A DNA stretch of 55,937 bases from NCBI RefSeq assembly GCF_015552075.1, contig NZ_JADNDZ010000071.1, forward strand, positions 1 to 55,937, read 5' to 3'. Numbering within the stretch: the stretch's first letter is position 1; the number at the start of each line of letters is the position of its first letter. Shown here piece by piece: positions 26,203 to 34,600 of this stretch. The DNA is from Collinsella aerofaciens. Its GTDB lineage: Bacteria; Actinomycetota; Coriobacteriia; Coriobacteriales; Coriobacteriaceae. Below the pieces are notes generated by a model. That model was not told the DNA's origin. It did no database searches and saw only the letters and a program-made list of their open reading frames with translations. Position numbers and translations under genes: made by a program.

Positions 26203-29200
26203 TTACTTCTTAATGCCGCGTCCCAGGCGCTCAGCGACCGACGCCACGGCACTCTCGTCGACCGAGCCGCAGCTCACGCAGCCATCGTGGGCACGCATCT
26301 GGCCGGTGACCTCGTCCATCGCGAGCGGCGCCACCTTCTCGAGCTTAAAACCCTTGCCGGCGCGCATGTTTTCCTTGGCCACGCTGATCATGAGCTTAAT
26401 GCGGTTGAGCTGATTGACCTCGGACGCGCCGGGGTCGTAGTCCACCGCGACGATGTTGCTCTCGGGATGCTGGCGGCGCAGCTCCTTGATCACGGCCTTA
26501 CCCACTACGTGGTTGGGCAGGCACGCGAAGGGCTGCGTGCAGATGATGTTGGGCGCACCGTGGTCGATCAGGTCGAGCATCTCGGCCGTGAGCAGCCAGC
26601 CTTCGCCCATGTTGTTGCACACCGAAAGCACCGTACGAGCCTTGTCCGCCATGGTGCCAATGCGCTCGGGCGCCTCGAAGCGGCGGGACTTTTCGAGCAT
26701 CTCCTCCACCGGCGTGCGCATCCAGTCCACCAGCTTAATGAGCGCCTGCATGCTAGCGCGCGCCGTGGCAGAGCTTCCCAGCTCGTCTTTTTGAAGCTCG
26801 GCGTTGCTCATGGAGTACAGGAAGAAGTCGAGCAGGCCCGGTACCACGGCCTCGCAGCCCTCGCGCTCAATGACATCGACCACGTGGTTGTTGGCCGTGG
26901 GATGGAACTTGACCAGGATCTCGCCAACCACGCCCACGCGCGGCTTGGTACCCTCGCCCACAAGCGGCATGGTGTCGAACGCGCGGATGGCCTCGCGGCA
27001 CAACTTGGTGTAGTTGTGCCTGTTGAACTTAGGCGCCAGCTTGCGGGCGCGCGCCATGTACTCCTCGTAGAGTGCGTTGGCGGCACCGGGCGTGGCCTCG
27101 TACGGGCGGCAACGATAGAGCATCTGCATCATGACGTCACCAAAGAGCACTGCGTAGACTGCCTGCTTAAGCAGTGCCGGCGTAATCTTAAAGCCGGGGT
27201 TGTCCTCACCGAGCGCCACGGCCGAAAGCGAGATCACCGGGATCTCGGGGTGGCCGCTCTCGCGCAGGGCCTTGCGGATGAGTGCGATGTAGTTGGTGGC
27301 ACGGCAGCCGCCGCCGGTCTGGCTGATAACCACGGCCGTCTTGGACAGGTCGTACCGACCGCTCTCGATGGCCTCCATAATCTGGCCGGTCACCAAAATG
27401 GACGGATAGCAAATGTCATTGTTCACATAGCGCAGGCCGGCCTCGACGGCGTCGTGATCGGTCGAGGGCAGCAGCTCCAAGTTGTAGCCAGCACCACGGA
27501 ACACCTCTTTGACCAGGTCAAAGTGGATCGGCGCCATCTGCGGGCACAGAATGGTGTAGCCCTCGTCGCGCATCTGCTCGGTAAAGGGCACCTTGGGCCA
27601 CGCGGTCGAAGCACTCTCGCGCTGAGCCTCAAACGTGTACTTGCGGCTCGCGAACGCGGGGGCATCCGTGGAGGGCGCCACCGGCGCGGCATCGCCCTGC
27701 TCGTATGCCTCGCCCGCGGCCGTGGCCTCGGCCAGGCGCTCGGCCTCCTGGTCTTTAAGCGCCGCCATGAGCGAGCGGATGCGGATGCGCGCAGCACCCA
27801 GGTTGGACACCTCGTCGATCTTGAGCACGGTGTAGATCTTGCCACTGGCCTCCAGGATTTCCTGCACCTGATCGGTGGTCAGGGCATCGAGACCGCAGCC
27901 GAAGGAATTGAGCTGGATCAGGTCCAGGTCGTTGCGCATCGTCACAAAGCGGGCGACGGCGTACAGGCGGCTGTGGTACATCCACTGGTCGACGACGCGA
28001 ATCGGACGCTCGGGCTTTACCAGATGCGCGAGCGAATCCTCGGTAAAGACCGCAAAGCCAAAGCTCGAGATAAGCTCGGGCAGGGCATGGTTGATCTCGG
28101 GGTCGTTATGGTAGGGACGACCGGCGAGCACGATGCCGTGACCGCCGTGGTCCTCGACCCACTTAAGAGCCTCCTCGCCCATAGTCTGGATGTCCTCGTG
28201 GAAACGCGCATCGGCCTCAAAGGCAGCGTTGACGGCGGCATCGACCTCGGAGCGCGTGATCTTGGGTCCACGCACGCGACCGCGACCGGCCTCAGCATCG
28301 GCCACACGGTCGACGGCGAGCACCTGGTACAGACGGCGCTTGAGCTCGGTCTTATCGTGATAGGGCACAAACGGGTACAGGAACTCGATGTTCTGCTCGC
28401 GGATCTCGTCAATATTGAGCGCCAACGCCGTGGGGTAGCTCATGACGATGGGGCAGTTATAGCAGTTGCCAGCCGTCGGATCCTCCTTGCGCTCCCAACG
28501 CACGCACGGCATCCAGATAAAGTCGACGTCACGGTCGATAAGGTTCATCACATGGCCGTGGCTCATCTTTGCCGGGTAGCACACGCTCTCGGACGGCATG
28601 GACTCGATGCCCGCCTGGTAGGTCTTCTTGCTCGACTGGTCGGACAGCTGCACGCTAAAGCCCAGGCGCGTAAAGAACGCGTGCCAGAAGGGGTAGTTCT
28701 CGTACATGTTGAGCGCGCGCGGGATGCCGACGGTGCCGCGCGGGGCCTCGTCGGGGCTCAGGACCTCGCGGTTAAAGAGCAGCTCGTTTTTCTTTTTGAA
28801 GAGGTTGGGGGCCTCGGTCTTCTGCTTTTTGTGGCCGGCGCCCTTCTCGCAGCGGTTGCCGGTAATGAAGCGCCTGCCACCGCCAAAGTCGTTGACGGTA
28901 AGCTGGCAGTTGTTGGAGCAACGGCCGCAGCGGACATGCTTTTGCGTCACGGTGAGGCGCGCGATGTCCTCAGCCGAAAGAATGGTCGAGGTGCCGTCGG
29001 CGCCGGCGCGATCGCGGGCGAGCAGAGCCGCACCGTAGGCGCCCATGCAGCCGGCGATGTCGGGACGCACGGCATGAACGCCGGTGAGCTGCTCAAACGC
29101 GCGCAGCGTGGCATCGGACATAAAGGTGCCGCCCTGGACGATTACCTGGCTGCCGATCTCCTTGGGATCGCGCAGCTTAATGACCTTGAACAGGGCATTC

Positions 29201-30984
29201 TTGATGACGGAATAGGACAGGCCGGCCGCGATGTCGCCCACCGTGGCGCCTTCCTTTTGCGCCTGCTTGACGCGCGAGTTCATAAAGACCGTGCAGCGGC
29301 TGCCCAGGTCGACGGGGGCCTTGGCATGGATGGCAGCGTTGGCGAACGCGCGCACGTCCATGTTCATAGAGACGGCGAAGCTCTCGATAAAGCTACCGCA
29401 ACCCGACGAGCAGGCCTCGTTGAGCATGATGTGCTCGATGACGCCGTCCTTGACGCGCAGGCACTTCATGTCCTGGCCGCCGATGTCCAAAATGAACTCG
29501 ACGCCGGGCAGGAACGCCTTGGCGCCGCGCAGGTGCGCGACAGTCTCGATCTCGCCGGAATCGGCCTTGAGGGCCTCAATGAGCAGCGCCTCGCCGTAGC
29601 CCGTGGTGGTCACGTGGCCGATGGTGCAGCCGGCGGGGATATGGTTGTAGAAATCGGCCATGATGACCTTGGCCGTGCCCAGGATGTCGCCGTTGTTGTT
29701 GCCGTACCAGGTGTGCAACAGCTGGCCGTCCTCGCCCACGAGCGCGGCCTTCATGGTCGTGGAACCGGCGTCGATGCCGATGAACACGCGGCCGGTGTAG
29801 CCGTCGAGCTTGCCCTTGGGGACGACCTCGGTGTCGTGGCGGTTCTTGAACTCAGCAAAGTCCTCATCGGTGGCAAAGAGCGGATCCAGGCGCTCGACCT
29901 CGGCGCCCTGCGTGTCGCCCAGGCTGTCGATGGCATCGATGAGCTGCGGGAACGTGCTGAGCTTGTTGGACTCGTGCGCCATGGCGGCGCCGCTCGCCAC
30001 AAACAGGTGAGCGTTTTGGGGCACGATACGGTGCTCCTCGTCCAGGCTGAGCGTGAGGTAGAAGCGGTGGCGCAGCTCGGAGAGATACTGCAGCGGGCCG
30101 CCCAGGAAGGCGACGTTGCCGCGGATGGGACGGCCGCACGCCAGGCCCGAGATGGTCTGGGTCACGACAGCCTGGAAGATGGAGGCGGCCACGTCCTCGG
30201 GGCGGGCGCCCTCGTTGAGCAGCGGCTGGACGTCGGTCTTGGCAAAAACGCCGCAGCGGCTGGCGATGGGATAGATGGTGGTGGCGTTGGCCGCGAGTTC
30301 GTTAAGGCCGCTAGCGTCGGTGTGCAGCAGAGTGGCCATCTGGTCGATGAACGCGCCCGTGCCGCCGGCGCAGGTGCCGTTCATGCGCTGCTCGATGCCG
30401 TTGTCGAAGTAGATGATTTTGGCGTCCTCGCCGCCCAGCTCGATGGCAACATCGGTGGCCGGGATGAGGGTCTCGACGGCACGCTTGCTGGCGATGACCT
30501 CCTGGACAAACTCCAGGTCGAGCCACTGGGACAGCAGCAGGCCGCCCGAGCCGGTAATGGCGCAGGTCATCTGGGCCGTCGGCAGCACGGTCGCAGCGCC
30601 CTCGAACAAGTCGCGGGCGCAAGCGCGGACGTCGGTGTGGTGACGCTGGTACTTGGCGTAGACGATCTGGTTATCGTCGTTGAGCACGGCGAGCTTGACG
30701 GTGGTGGAGCCCACGTCAATGCCCAGGTGCAGGTTGCCGCGAGCGTTCTCGGGGTTGAAAATTGCGCCTTCGGGGGCGTGGGCGGCGGCTACGGGCTCAG
30801 CGGCAGTGACGGGCTCGCTAGCGACGGACGTCTCCCCTGCCGCATTCTTGGCCTCGGCAACCGCCTCGGCAACTTTCTCGGCAGCCGCGGTCGCGGCCTT
30901 CTGCGCGGCGTCCACCACGGCGGGCGCGGCCTCGCGTGCGGCAGCGACCATGCGGTCCTTGATGCCCTCGACGAGTTTGCTCAT
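26203..30984 (-). CDS. Giant 2-hydroxyacyl-CoA dehydratase activase with dehydratase-like C-terminus
   Basis: 1593 residues in one chain. After an Ala-rich N-terminal 80 residues come two BcrAD/BadF-type ATPase domains. The first has HLGIDVGSTTVKLAV, ELGGEDAK and GTCAGGTGAFIDQMA; the second has FIGIDAGSTTMKAAL, DIGGQDMK and NEACSSGCGSFIESFA. A Cys-rich link (VRCGRCSNNC, then NRCEKG) follows, then a DUF2229 block (GIPRALNMYENYPFW) and a HgdB-like region with VSCGSVDES near the end. Activases of this type use ATP to inject an electron into the dehydratase Fe-S centre. Proteins of this length are common in anaerobes, but their substrate is generally not known. It starts 12 bases after its TetR gene. 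A decayed copy of its 3' end lies at 20725-20934. Confidence 0.88.
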   Translation of the reverse strand: MSKLVEGIKDRMVAAAREAAPAVVDAAQKAATAAAEKVAEAVAEAKNAAGETSVASEPVTAAEPVAAAHAPEGAIFNPENARGNLHLGIDVGSTTVKLAVLNDDNQIVYAKYQRHHTDVRACARDLFEGAATVLPTAQMTCAITGSGGLLLSQWLDLEFVQEVIASKRAVETLIPATDVAIELGGEDAKIIYFDNGIEQRMNGTCAGGTGAFIDQMATLLHTDASGLNELAANATTIYPIASRCGVFAKTDVQPLLNEGARPEDVAASIFQAVVTQTISGLACGRPIRGNVAFLGGPLQYLSELRHRFYLTLSLDEEHRIVPQNAHLFVASGAAMAHESNKLSTFPQLIDAIDSLGDTQGAEVERLDPLFATDEDFAEFKNRHDTEVVPKGKLDGYTGRVFIGIDAGSTTMKAALVGEDGQLLHTWYGNNNGDILGTAKVIMADFYNHIPAGCTIGHVTTTGYGEALLIEALKADSGEIETVAHLRGAKAFLPGVEFILDIGGQDMKCLRVKDGVIEHIMLNEACSSGCGSFIESFAVSMNMDVRAFANAAIHAKAPVDLGSRCTVFMNSRVKQAQKEGATVGDIAAGLSYSVIKNALFKVIKLRDPKEIGSQVIVQGGTFMSDATLRAFEQLTGVHAVRPDIAGCMGAYGAALLARDRAGADGTSTILSAEDIARLTVTQKHVRCGRCSNNCQLTVNDFGGGRRFITGNRCEKGAGHKKQKTEAPNLFKKKNELLFNREVLSPDEAPRGTVGIPRALNMYENYPFWHAFFTRLGFSVQLSDQSSKKTYQAGIESMPSESVCYPAKMSHGHVMNLIDRDVDFIWMPCVRWERKEDPTAGNCYNCPIVMSYPTALALNIDEIREQNIEFLYPFVPYHDKTELKRRLYQVLAVDRVADAEAGRGRVRGPKITRSEVDAAVNAAFEADARFHEDIQTMGEEALKWVEDHGGHGIVLAGRPYHNDPEINHALPELISSFGFAVFTEDSLAHLVKPERPIRVVDQWMYHSRLYAVARFVTMRNDLDLIQLNSFGCGLDALTTDQVQEILEASGKIYTVLKIDEVSNLGAARIRIRSLMAALKDQEAERLAEATAAGEAYEQGDAAPVAPSTDAPAFASRKYTFEAQRESASTAWPKVPFTEQMRDEGYTILCPQMAPIHFDLVKEVFRGAGYNLELLPSTDHDAVEAGLRYVNNDICYPSILVTGQIMEAIESGRYDLSKTAVVISQTGGGCRATNYIALIRKALRESGHPEIPVISLSAVALGEDNPGFKITPALLKQAVYAVLFGDVMMQMLYRCRPYEATPGAANALYEEYMARARKLAPKFNRHNYTKLCREAIRAFDTMPLVGEGTKPRVGVVGEILVKFHPTANNHVVDVIEREGCEAVVPGLLDFFLYSMSNAELQKDELGSSATARASMQALIKLVDWMRTPVEEMLEKSRRFEAPERIGTMADKARTVLSVCNNMGEGWLLTAEMLDLIDHGAPNIICTQPFACLPNHVVGKAVIKELRRQHPESNIVAVDYDPGASEVNQLNRIKLMISVAKENMRAGKGFKLEKVAPLAMDEVTGQMRAHDGCVSCGSVDESAVASVAERLGRGIKK

Positions 30985-30996
30985 CTGTCTCTCCTC

Positions 30997-31707
30997 TTAG
31001 TTGTTGGACTCGACGGTTGCGACGGTGTCGGCCGCATCCTCGAGCTGCAGGTTCAATAGCTTCAAGCCGTATTCCGGCACGTTGATATCGATGGGTTGGC
31101 CATATAAGTCGCCGGGACGCACAAAAGCGATAACCGTCATAATACGCGCCATGGCCTCGGGCGATTCGGTGAGCCCACGCTCAAACCAGCGCTGAATCAT
31201 GCCGACCTCGGCACTCACGACGTAGGTGACGTAGTAGTCAAAGAACGTGCCCAGCGCCAGGCCCAAAATGCCCGTCTGCGCACGCGGCACCACAGCCTCA
31301 CGCGCGGTGTCGATGATCCGCTTAATGAAGGCCTGGTCGCCGCCCGGACCCAGCAGCGCACCGATTAAGTCGCGGTTGGCCGCAAGGTAGCGCAGCAACT
31401 CAACCGAACCAGGCGCCGGCTCGAGCTCATCGATGTTGTGATAGAGATCGGGCAGCTGAGCTGCGGTGATGAGCTCAATGCGCTCACGGATCTCGGCCAG
31501 TAAGCCGTCCTCGATTTGATTGATAAAGTCGGGGATATCGCGGTAATGCGAATAGAACGTGCGGCGCGTAAGGCCAGCGCGCTCGGTGAGCGACGCGACA
31601 TTAATGCGCGAAAGGTCGCCGCTTTCGGCAAGCTCGCTGGCAAGTGCCTGGCGAAGGGCACGCTGCGAGCGAAGGGACCGGCGATCGCATTTCTCGAGCT
31701 GGGACAA
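30997..31707 (-). CDS. TetR/AcrR-type regulator upstream of the activase
   Basis: 236 residues. The N-terminal helix-turn-helix includes INVASLTERAGLTRRTFYSHYRDIPDF, a classic TetR recognition helix. The C-terminal ligand domain resembles the TetR_C_33 type. The start is a TTG at 31707 with AAGGAGG four bases upstream. It ends 12 bases before the activase start, so they form an operon. A 15-bp palindrome about 50 bases before its start is a candidate self-operator. Confidence 0.88.
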   Translation of the reverse strand: MSQLEKCDRRSLRSQRALRQALASELAESGDLSRINVASLTERAGLTRRTFYSHYRDIPDFINQIEDGLLAEIRERIELITAAQLPDLYHNIDELEPAPGSVELLRYLAANRDLIGALLGPGGDQAFIKRIIDTAREAVVPRAQTGILGLALGTFFDYYVTYVVSAEVGMIQRWFERGLTESPEAMARIMTVIAFVRPGDLYGQPIDINVPEYGLKLLNLQLEDAADTVATVESNN

Positions 31708-31758
31708 GCGTCCTCCTTGTTACTCAGCCTGTGCGCTATTGCACAGTGCGAGTATTAT

Positions 31759-31773
31759 TGCACACCGTGTGCA
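31759..31773. promoter_or_regulatory. Palindromic operator candidate for the TetR-activase operon
   Basis: TGCACACCGTGTGCA is a perfect 15-bp palindrome (7-base arms, one central base) located 52 bases upstream of the TetR start. A related half, TTGCACAGTGCGA, lies at about 31739. The size and place fit TetR autoregulation. Confidence 0.6.
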
Positions 31774-31885
31774 TCAACACGTAAAGGCAATATTTTGGAT
31801 GTGTTAAAGGGACAGTTTCTTTGCCATATTCAGCGACCGCCTAGGTTGTGCCAGTTGTGCCTGGCTTTTGGAGCAGCATTGCCGA

Positions 31886-31914
31886 TTGTTCAAAATATCA
31901 TTCGTGGGTAGAAT
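31886..31914 (+). promoter_or_regulatory. Promoter for a small RNA opposite the toxin-like gene
   Basis: TTGTTC (31886-31891), a 17-base spacer and TAGAAT (31909-31914) read towards the shared terminator and the 3' end of the small peptide gene. The predicted start is near 31921. Confidence 0.6.
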
Positions 31915-31920
31915 AGTGTC

Positions 31921-32003
31921 GACGGCAGCCCAAGTTCTGGAAAGCTGGGCAGCGCCGTTGCTTGGATTAAGGGGTCAACGCCTTAGCGGCGGCGACCCCT
32001 TTT
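31921..32003 (+). ncRNA. Predicted antisense RNA of a type I toxin-antitoxin pair
   Basis: A segment of about 80 bases starts just after the promoter at 31886-31914. Its first half folds into a hairpin (ACGGC-A-GCCCA with TGGGC-AGC-GCCGT, 31922-31958). It ends in a terminator (AAGGGGTC 31969-31976 with GACCCCTT 31994-32001, then T). The last 21 bases overlap the 3' end of the peptide gene in antisense. There is no ORF of note. This is the arrangement of Fst-type loci, where toxin and antitoxin RNAs converge on a shared terminator. Confidence 0.55.
31969..32003. terminator. Shared bidirectional terminator, toxin mRNA and antisense RNA
   Basis: AAGGGGTC and GACCCCTT form the stem; TTTT follows on the plus strand and TTAATC on the minus strand. 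The stem is partly inside the final codons of the small peptide. Confidence 0.65.
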
Positions 32004-32114
32004 ACGTTGCTTCGAACGTTGCTTGAGTGCCTCGGAAAGCCCGACGAGTGCCGTGGAGAACGAGACCAAAGCGGTCAGAAGTCTCACGAAATCAATCAGA
32101 TCGGTCATGGGCAT
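31983..32114 (-). CDS. Small hydrophobic/basic peptide, candidate type I toxin
   Basis: 43 residues: MPMTDLIDFVRLLTALVSF, then a further hydrophobic stretch (STALVGLSEAL), then a strongly basic tail KQRSKQRKRGRRR. One membrane helix plus a cationic C-terminus is the usual form of Fst, TisB and similar toxins. GGGAGGTGATG precedes the ATG; a second ATG two codons later is possible. CCTCCATC just upstream can pair with GATGGGAGG and hide the ribosome site. The promoter carries a LexA-like box, and an antisense RNA is predicted across the 3' end. No homologue recognised by eye. Confidence 0.6.
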   Translation of the reverse strand: MPMTDLIDFVRLLTALVSFSTALVGLSEALKQRSKQRKRGRRR

Positions 32115-32190
32115 CACCTCCCATCAGATGGAGGGCGTTGCCCGGCACATGGAACTGCCGCCAACAGTATCAATTCTATCAAAGCGCAGT

Positions 32191-32220
32191 TAGATATGCG
32201 AATGTTTGTTCGTATTTCAA
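32191..32220 (-). promoter_or_regulatory. Promoter of the toxin-like gene with LexA-like box
   Basis: On the minus strand: TTGAAA (32220-32215), an 18-base spacer, and TATCTA (32196-32191). The spacer contains CGAACAAACATTCG (32212-32199), one mismatch from the Gram-positive LexA consensus CGAAC-N4-GTTCG. LexA bound there would block the promoter, giving SOS control. Confidence 0.55.
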
Positions 32221-32235
32221 GAGACCAGCGTCACC

Positions 32236-32264
32236 TGTGACAAAGGGGCTGTCCCTTTGTCACA
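32236..32264. repeat. REP-like hairpin after the HAD gene
   Basis: TGTGACAAAGGG and CCCTTTGTCACA form a perfect 12-bp stem with loop GCTGT (so GGGACAG on the minus strand). It begins at the base after the HAD phosphatase stop codon and may also act as a 3' stabiliser or terminator. There is no T-run. Confidence 0.7.
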
Positions 32265-33128
32265 TTATTCGATGACGGTGCGAGAGTTTTGCTTGCGCAT
32301 GGTGGCGAGCATGTGTTTGGGGACGGCGTGGACCATGCAACTGCCGATAGTTGCGCTCGCGGCGGCCTTGGCGGCATCGCTTGCGTTTTTGGTCGCGTAG
32401 CTGTGGCGGAAGCGTTTGAGCATGGCGATGTCGTTGCCGCCGTCTCCGTAAACCGCGACCTCATCCTCGGCAATGCCGTAGTAGCCCGCCAGCCAGGCCA
32501 CGCTCTCGCCCTTGTTGCACGCCACGTCCGTGATCTCGAACATCACCGGATCGAACGGCGCGTTGACCACGCGGTCCGATCGCTCGGCCAAATACGCCTT
32601 AAGGTCGCGCTCCAGCTCGGGCGAGGTCACGCGACAGTTAATCTTGCATACATCGTGACGCAGGATGTCGCCGATCGACTGATCGAAATACTGCTCCTCG
32701 TGATACCCGCCACGTGCACGCATGCCGCGCATCACAATACGCTTGATGGGGCTGTCCTTTTTAAAGCCCGCCTGGTGCATCTCGAACGAACCGCTCGAGA
32801 ACATGCCGTCGGGCGTGGAGCAGTCGAAGCAAATGTCCGGGAACGCCTTGAGCAGCTCCTCGGTAACCTGCGGGTCGATGGTCCAGGTTTTGAGCACCTC
32901 GCCATGACTGTCGCGCACGATGGAGCCGTTAGAGCAGCAGGCGTCAAGCGCCAGGCCCGTAAAGCCATGCTCGCCGACCGGCAGCGTCGAGCGTCCGGTC
33001 GCGGGAACCACATGCAGGCCAGCCTCGGTCAGCTCGCGAATGGCACGGCGGATGGTCCCATCCGCCTCATGCAGGGCGTTCAGCAGCGTTCCGTCTAAGT
33101 CACTCGCAAACATCTTGATCATGGGCAT
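32265..33128 (-). CDS. HAD-superfamily phosphatase, Cof type
   Basis: 287 residues. The nucleophile motif is FASDLDGTLLN at the N-terminus, the middle PATGRS is the Cof-type motif 2, and YGDGGNDIAML near the C-terminus provides the metal-binding acidic residues. The cap is of the C2 type. Enzymes of this group remove phosphate from sugar phosphates or flavin nucleotides; the substrate is not predictable here. GGAG precedes the ATG at 33128 by only 4 bases; the in-frame ATG at 33122 is an alternative. Both the ribosome site and the first start codon lie inside a long hairpin (33123-33176). Confidence 0.9.
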   Translation of the reverse strand: MPMIKMFASDLDGTLLNALHEADGTIRRAIRELTEAGLHVVPATGRSTLPVGEHGFTGLALDACCSNGSIVRDSHGEVLKTWTIDPQVTEELLKAFPDICFDCSTPDGMFSSGSFEMHQAGFKKDSPIKRIVMRGMRARGGYHEEQYFDQSIGDILRHDVCKINCRVTSPELERDLKAYLAERSDRVVNAPFDPVMFEITDVACNKGESVAWLAGYYGIAEDEVAVYGDGGNDIAMLKRFRHSYATKNASDAAKAAASATIGSCMVHAVPKHMLATMRKQNSRTVIE

Positions 33129-33176
33129 GCCTCTCCTTCGTCTGCACGATATTGTAGACGAAAGAGAGGCATGCCC
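33123..33176. promoter_or_regulatory. 5' leader hairpin covering the HAD ribosome site and start
   Basis: GGGCATGCCTCTC-C-TTCGTCT (33123-33143) pairs with AGACGAA-A-GAGAGGCATGCCC (33156-33176), 20 of 21 positions, around a 12-base loop. In the minus-strand mRNA the right half contains GGAGAGGC followed by the ATG, so the folded form would block translation. Confidence 0.7.
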
Positions 33177-33237
33177 AAACAATGCCGTCCTGGCGTGGCG
33201 GGCCACTGCCTCCGCAAATTCACGGTGCCCCAGCGCG

Positions 33238-34500
33238 TTAAGACAATCGCCGCAAGCGATTTTTCAGCCGATGAAACAGCGCCGTCGTCAACGTCAGCAC
33301 CGCCAACATAGCTGCGAATACAATCACCGGTGCCCATCGATCATATGCAACCCCGTACGTCAATTGGCCGATAGGTGTTGCGCAGGAAAGGACCATGTAA
33401 ACGACCGAAAGCACTTTTCCGCAGAGCTCAGTCGGCGCTACCCGCTGAACAAACGCGATGATTTCAACCGACGCAATGCTTGCCCACACCATGATCCATG
33501 CCGAACCAACCGCAAACACGGTGAACACGCATGCATCTGCGCCGAACAGTTGCGCGACAATAATCGGTGCGACTCCAAAACAGATCATCGCAACATATCG
33601 ACATATGCCATTGAGAGAAAAGCGATGCGGCCAAATGCCGACCAAGCCACTGCCGATAAGACCACCCAGGCCCAGAGCAACCTCAACTATCCCAACGCAG
33701 GACGATTGCATGCCGAGATGCTTTGTAACAATAATGGGAGCGCCAATCGTTAGCCCAACCAACGCAAGGTTCAAAACTGTCGCAAGCAAAATCACAGCGA
33801 CCAATGATGCATTTTGCAACAGATACCGAATCGACTCCCGAAAATCGTTTCGGCATGTCGTACGAGTCGCGCCGTCTCCCATCGTTTCAGATGAGGCATT
33901 TTGCTTGAGTACGCCACCAAACAACAGAGCTGAAATCGCAAACGTTACCGACGCGATTGTGCAAAGAGCATCGATGCCAAAGCACCCATAGACTGCCGTC
34001 CCGACCACAGGACCCAAGATATTGCTCACCATGGTCACCTGCGAAACCAATGCAGTGGCCCGCTCAACCTTCTTTTCACCCGCCATGCGCACCGTCTCCA
34101 TTTGGAGTATTGGCTTTAGCAGCGATTGAGCGCCATATTGAACACAAAGTATCGCTACTACGACGACCGCAAGAGGCAATGAGTGCTTCATGGGGATAGA
34201 CAGCAGTGATGCAGTCATCAGAGCAATGCCGAGGGCCACGAGGGCCTCGCGATGTCTTCCCCTATCCGCCAAGATTCCGCCAATCGGAGTTGCGAGTACG
34301 CCGGGTATGAACGCTATCGCCACGGCGGCGCCATATAACGTTGACGATCTGCTGCAATCGAACAAGTAAAGCGGATACGCAAAGCACAGCGCCGACAGCA
34401 TCGAATACGTGCACAGCTGCGCAACCAGAAGTTCCGCGAGCCTGATTGACCGCACTGTTTTTGATTTCAACGAGACGCCGACGTCTCTCAGCCCAGCCAT
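33238..34500 (-). CDS. MFS transporter (probable efflux)
   Basis: 420 residues with about 12 hydrophobic helices. The loop GGILADRGRHREALVA after helix 2 is the MFS motif A (GxLaDrxGrr). It resembles MFS exporters of the macrolide/multidrug type. The ATG at 34500 was chosen with GGGGGTGGG just upstream; the frame stays open further. It lies downstream of a TetR gene on the same strand, with two operator-like palindromes in between, so efflux under TetR control is likely. Substrate unknown. Confidence 0.88.
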   Translation of the reverse strand: MAGLRDVGVSLKSKTVRSIRLAELLVAQLCTYSMLSALCFAYPLYLFDCSRSSTLYGAAVAIAFIPGVLATPIGGILADRGRHREALVALGIALMTASLLSIPMKHSLPLAVVVVAILCVQYGAQSLLKPILQMETVRMAGEKKVERATALVSQVTMVSNILGPVVGTAVYGCFGIDALCTIASVTFAISALLFGGVLKQNASSETMGDGATRTTCRNDFRESIRYLLQNASLVAVILLATVLNLALVGLTIGAPIIVTKHLGMQSSCVGIVEVALGLGGLIGSGLVGIWPHRFSLNGICRYVAMICFGVAPIIVAQLFGADACVFTVFAVGSAWIMVWASIASVEIIAFVQRVAPTELCGKVLSVVYMVLSCATPIGQLTYGVAYDRWAPVIVFAAMLAVLTLTTALFHRLKNRLRRLS

Positions 34501-34513
34501 AAGCCCACCCCCT

Positions 34514-34534
34514 ATACATACCACTAGTATGTAT
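34514..34534. promoter_or_regulatory. TetR operator 1 upstream of the MFS gene
   Basis: ATACATAC and GTATGTAT form perfect 8-base arms around CACTA. It contains the 13-mer ATACC-ACTA-GTAT also seen (as ATACC-GTT-GGTAT) at 34583. It begins 13 bases before the MFS start codon, so bound repressor would cover the promoter or leader. Confidence 0.65.
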
Positions 34535-34582
34535 TTAATGACTTGAAAAGGGCAGCCGTGGCTACCCTCACAAATCAATTAC

Positions 34583-34595
34583 ATACCGTTGGTAT
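34583..34595. promoter_or_regulatory. TetR operator 2 upstream of the MFS gene
   Basis: ATACC-GTT-GGTAT, a perfect 5-base palindrome matching the core of operator 1, about 50 bases away and just after the TetR stop codon. Confidence 0.6.
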
Positions 34596-34600
34596 CTATA

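Noticed and set aside
26287-31059. A plus-strand open frame of 1590 codons opposite the dehydratase activase
   Set aside because: It mirrors the activase gene; its translation has no recognisable motif and a composition typical of an antisense frame in high-GC DNA, while the minus-strand frame shows clear ATPase and Cys motifs.
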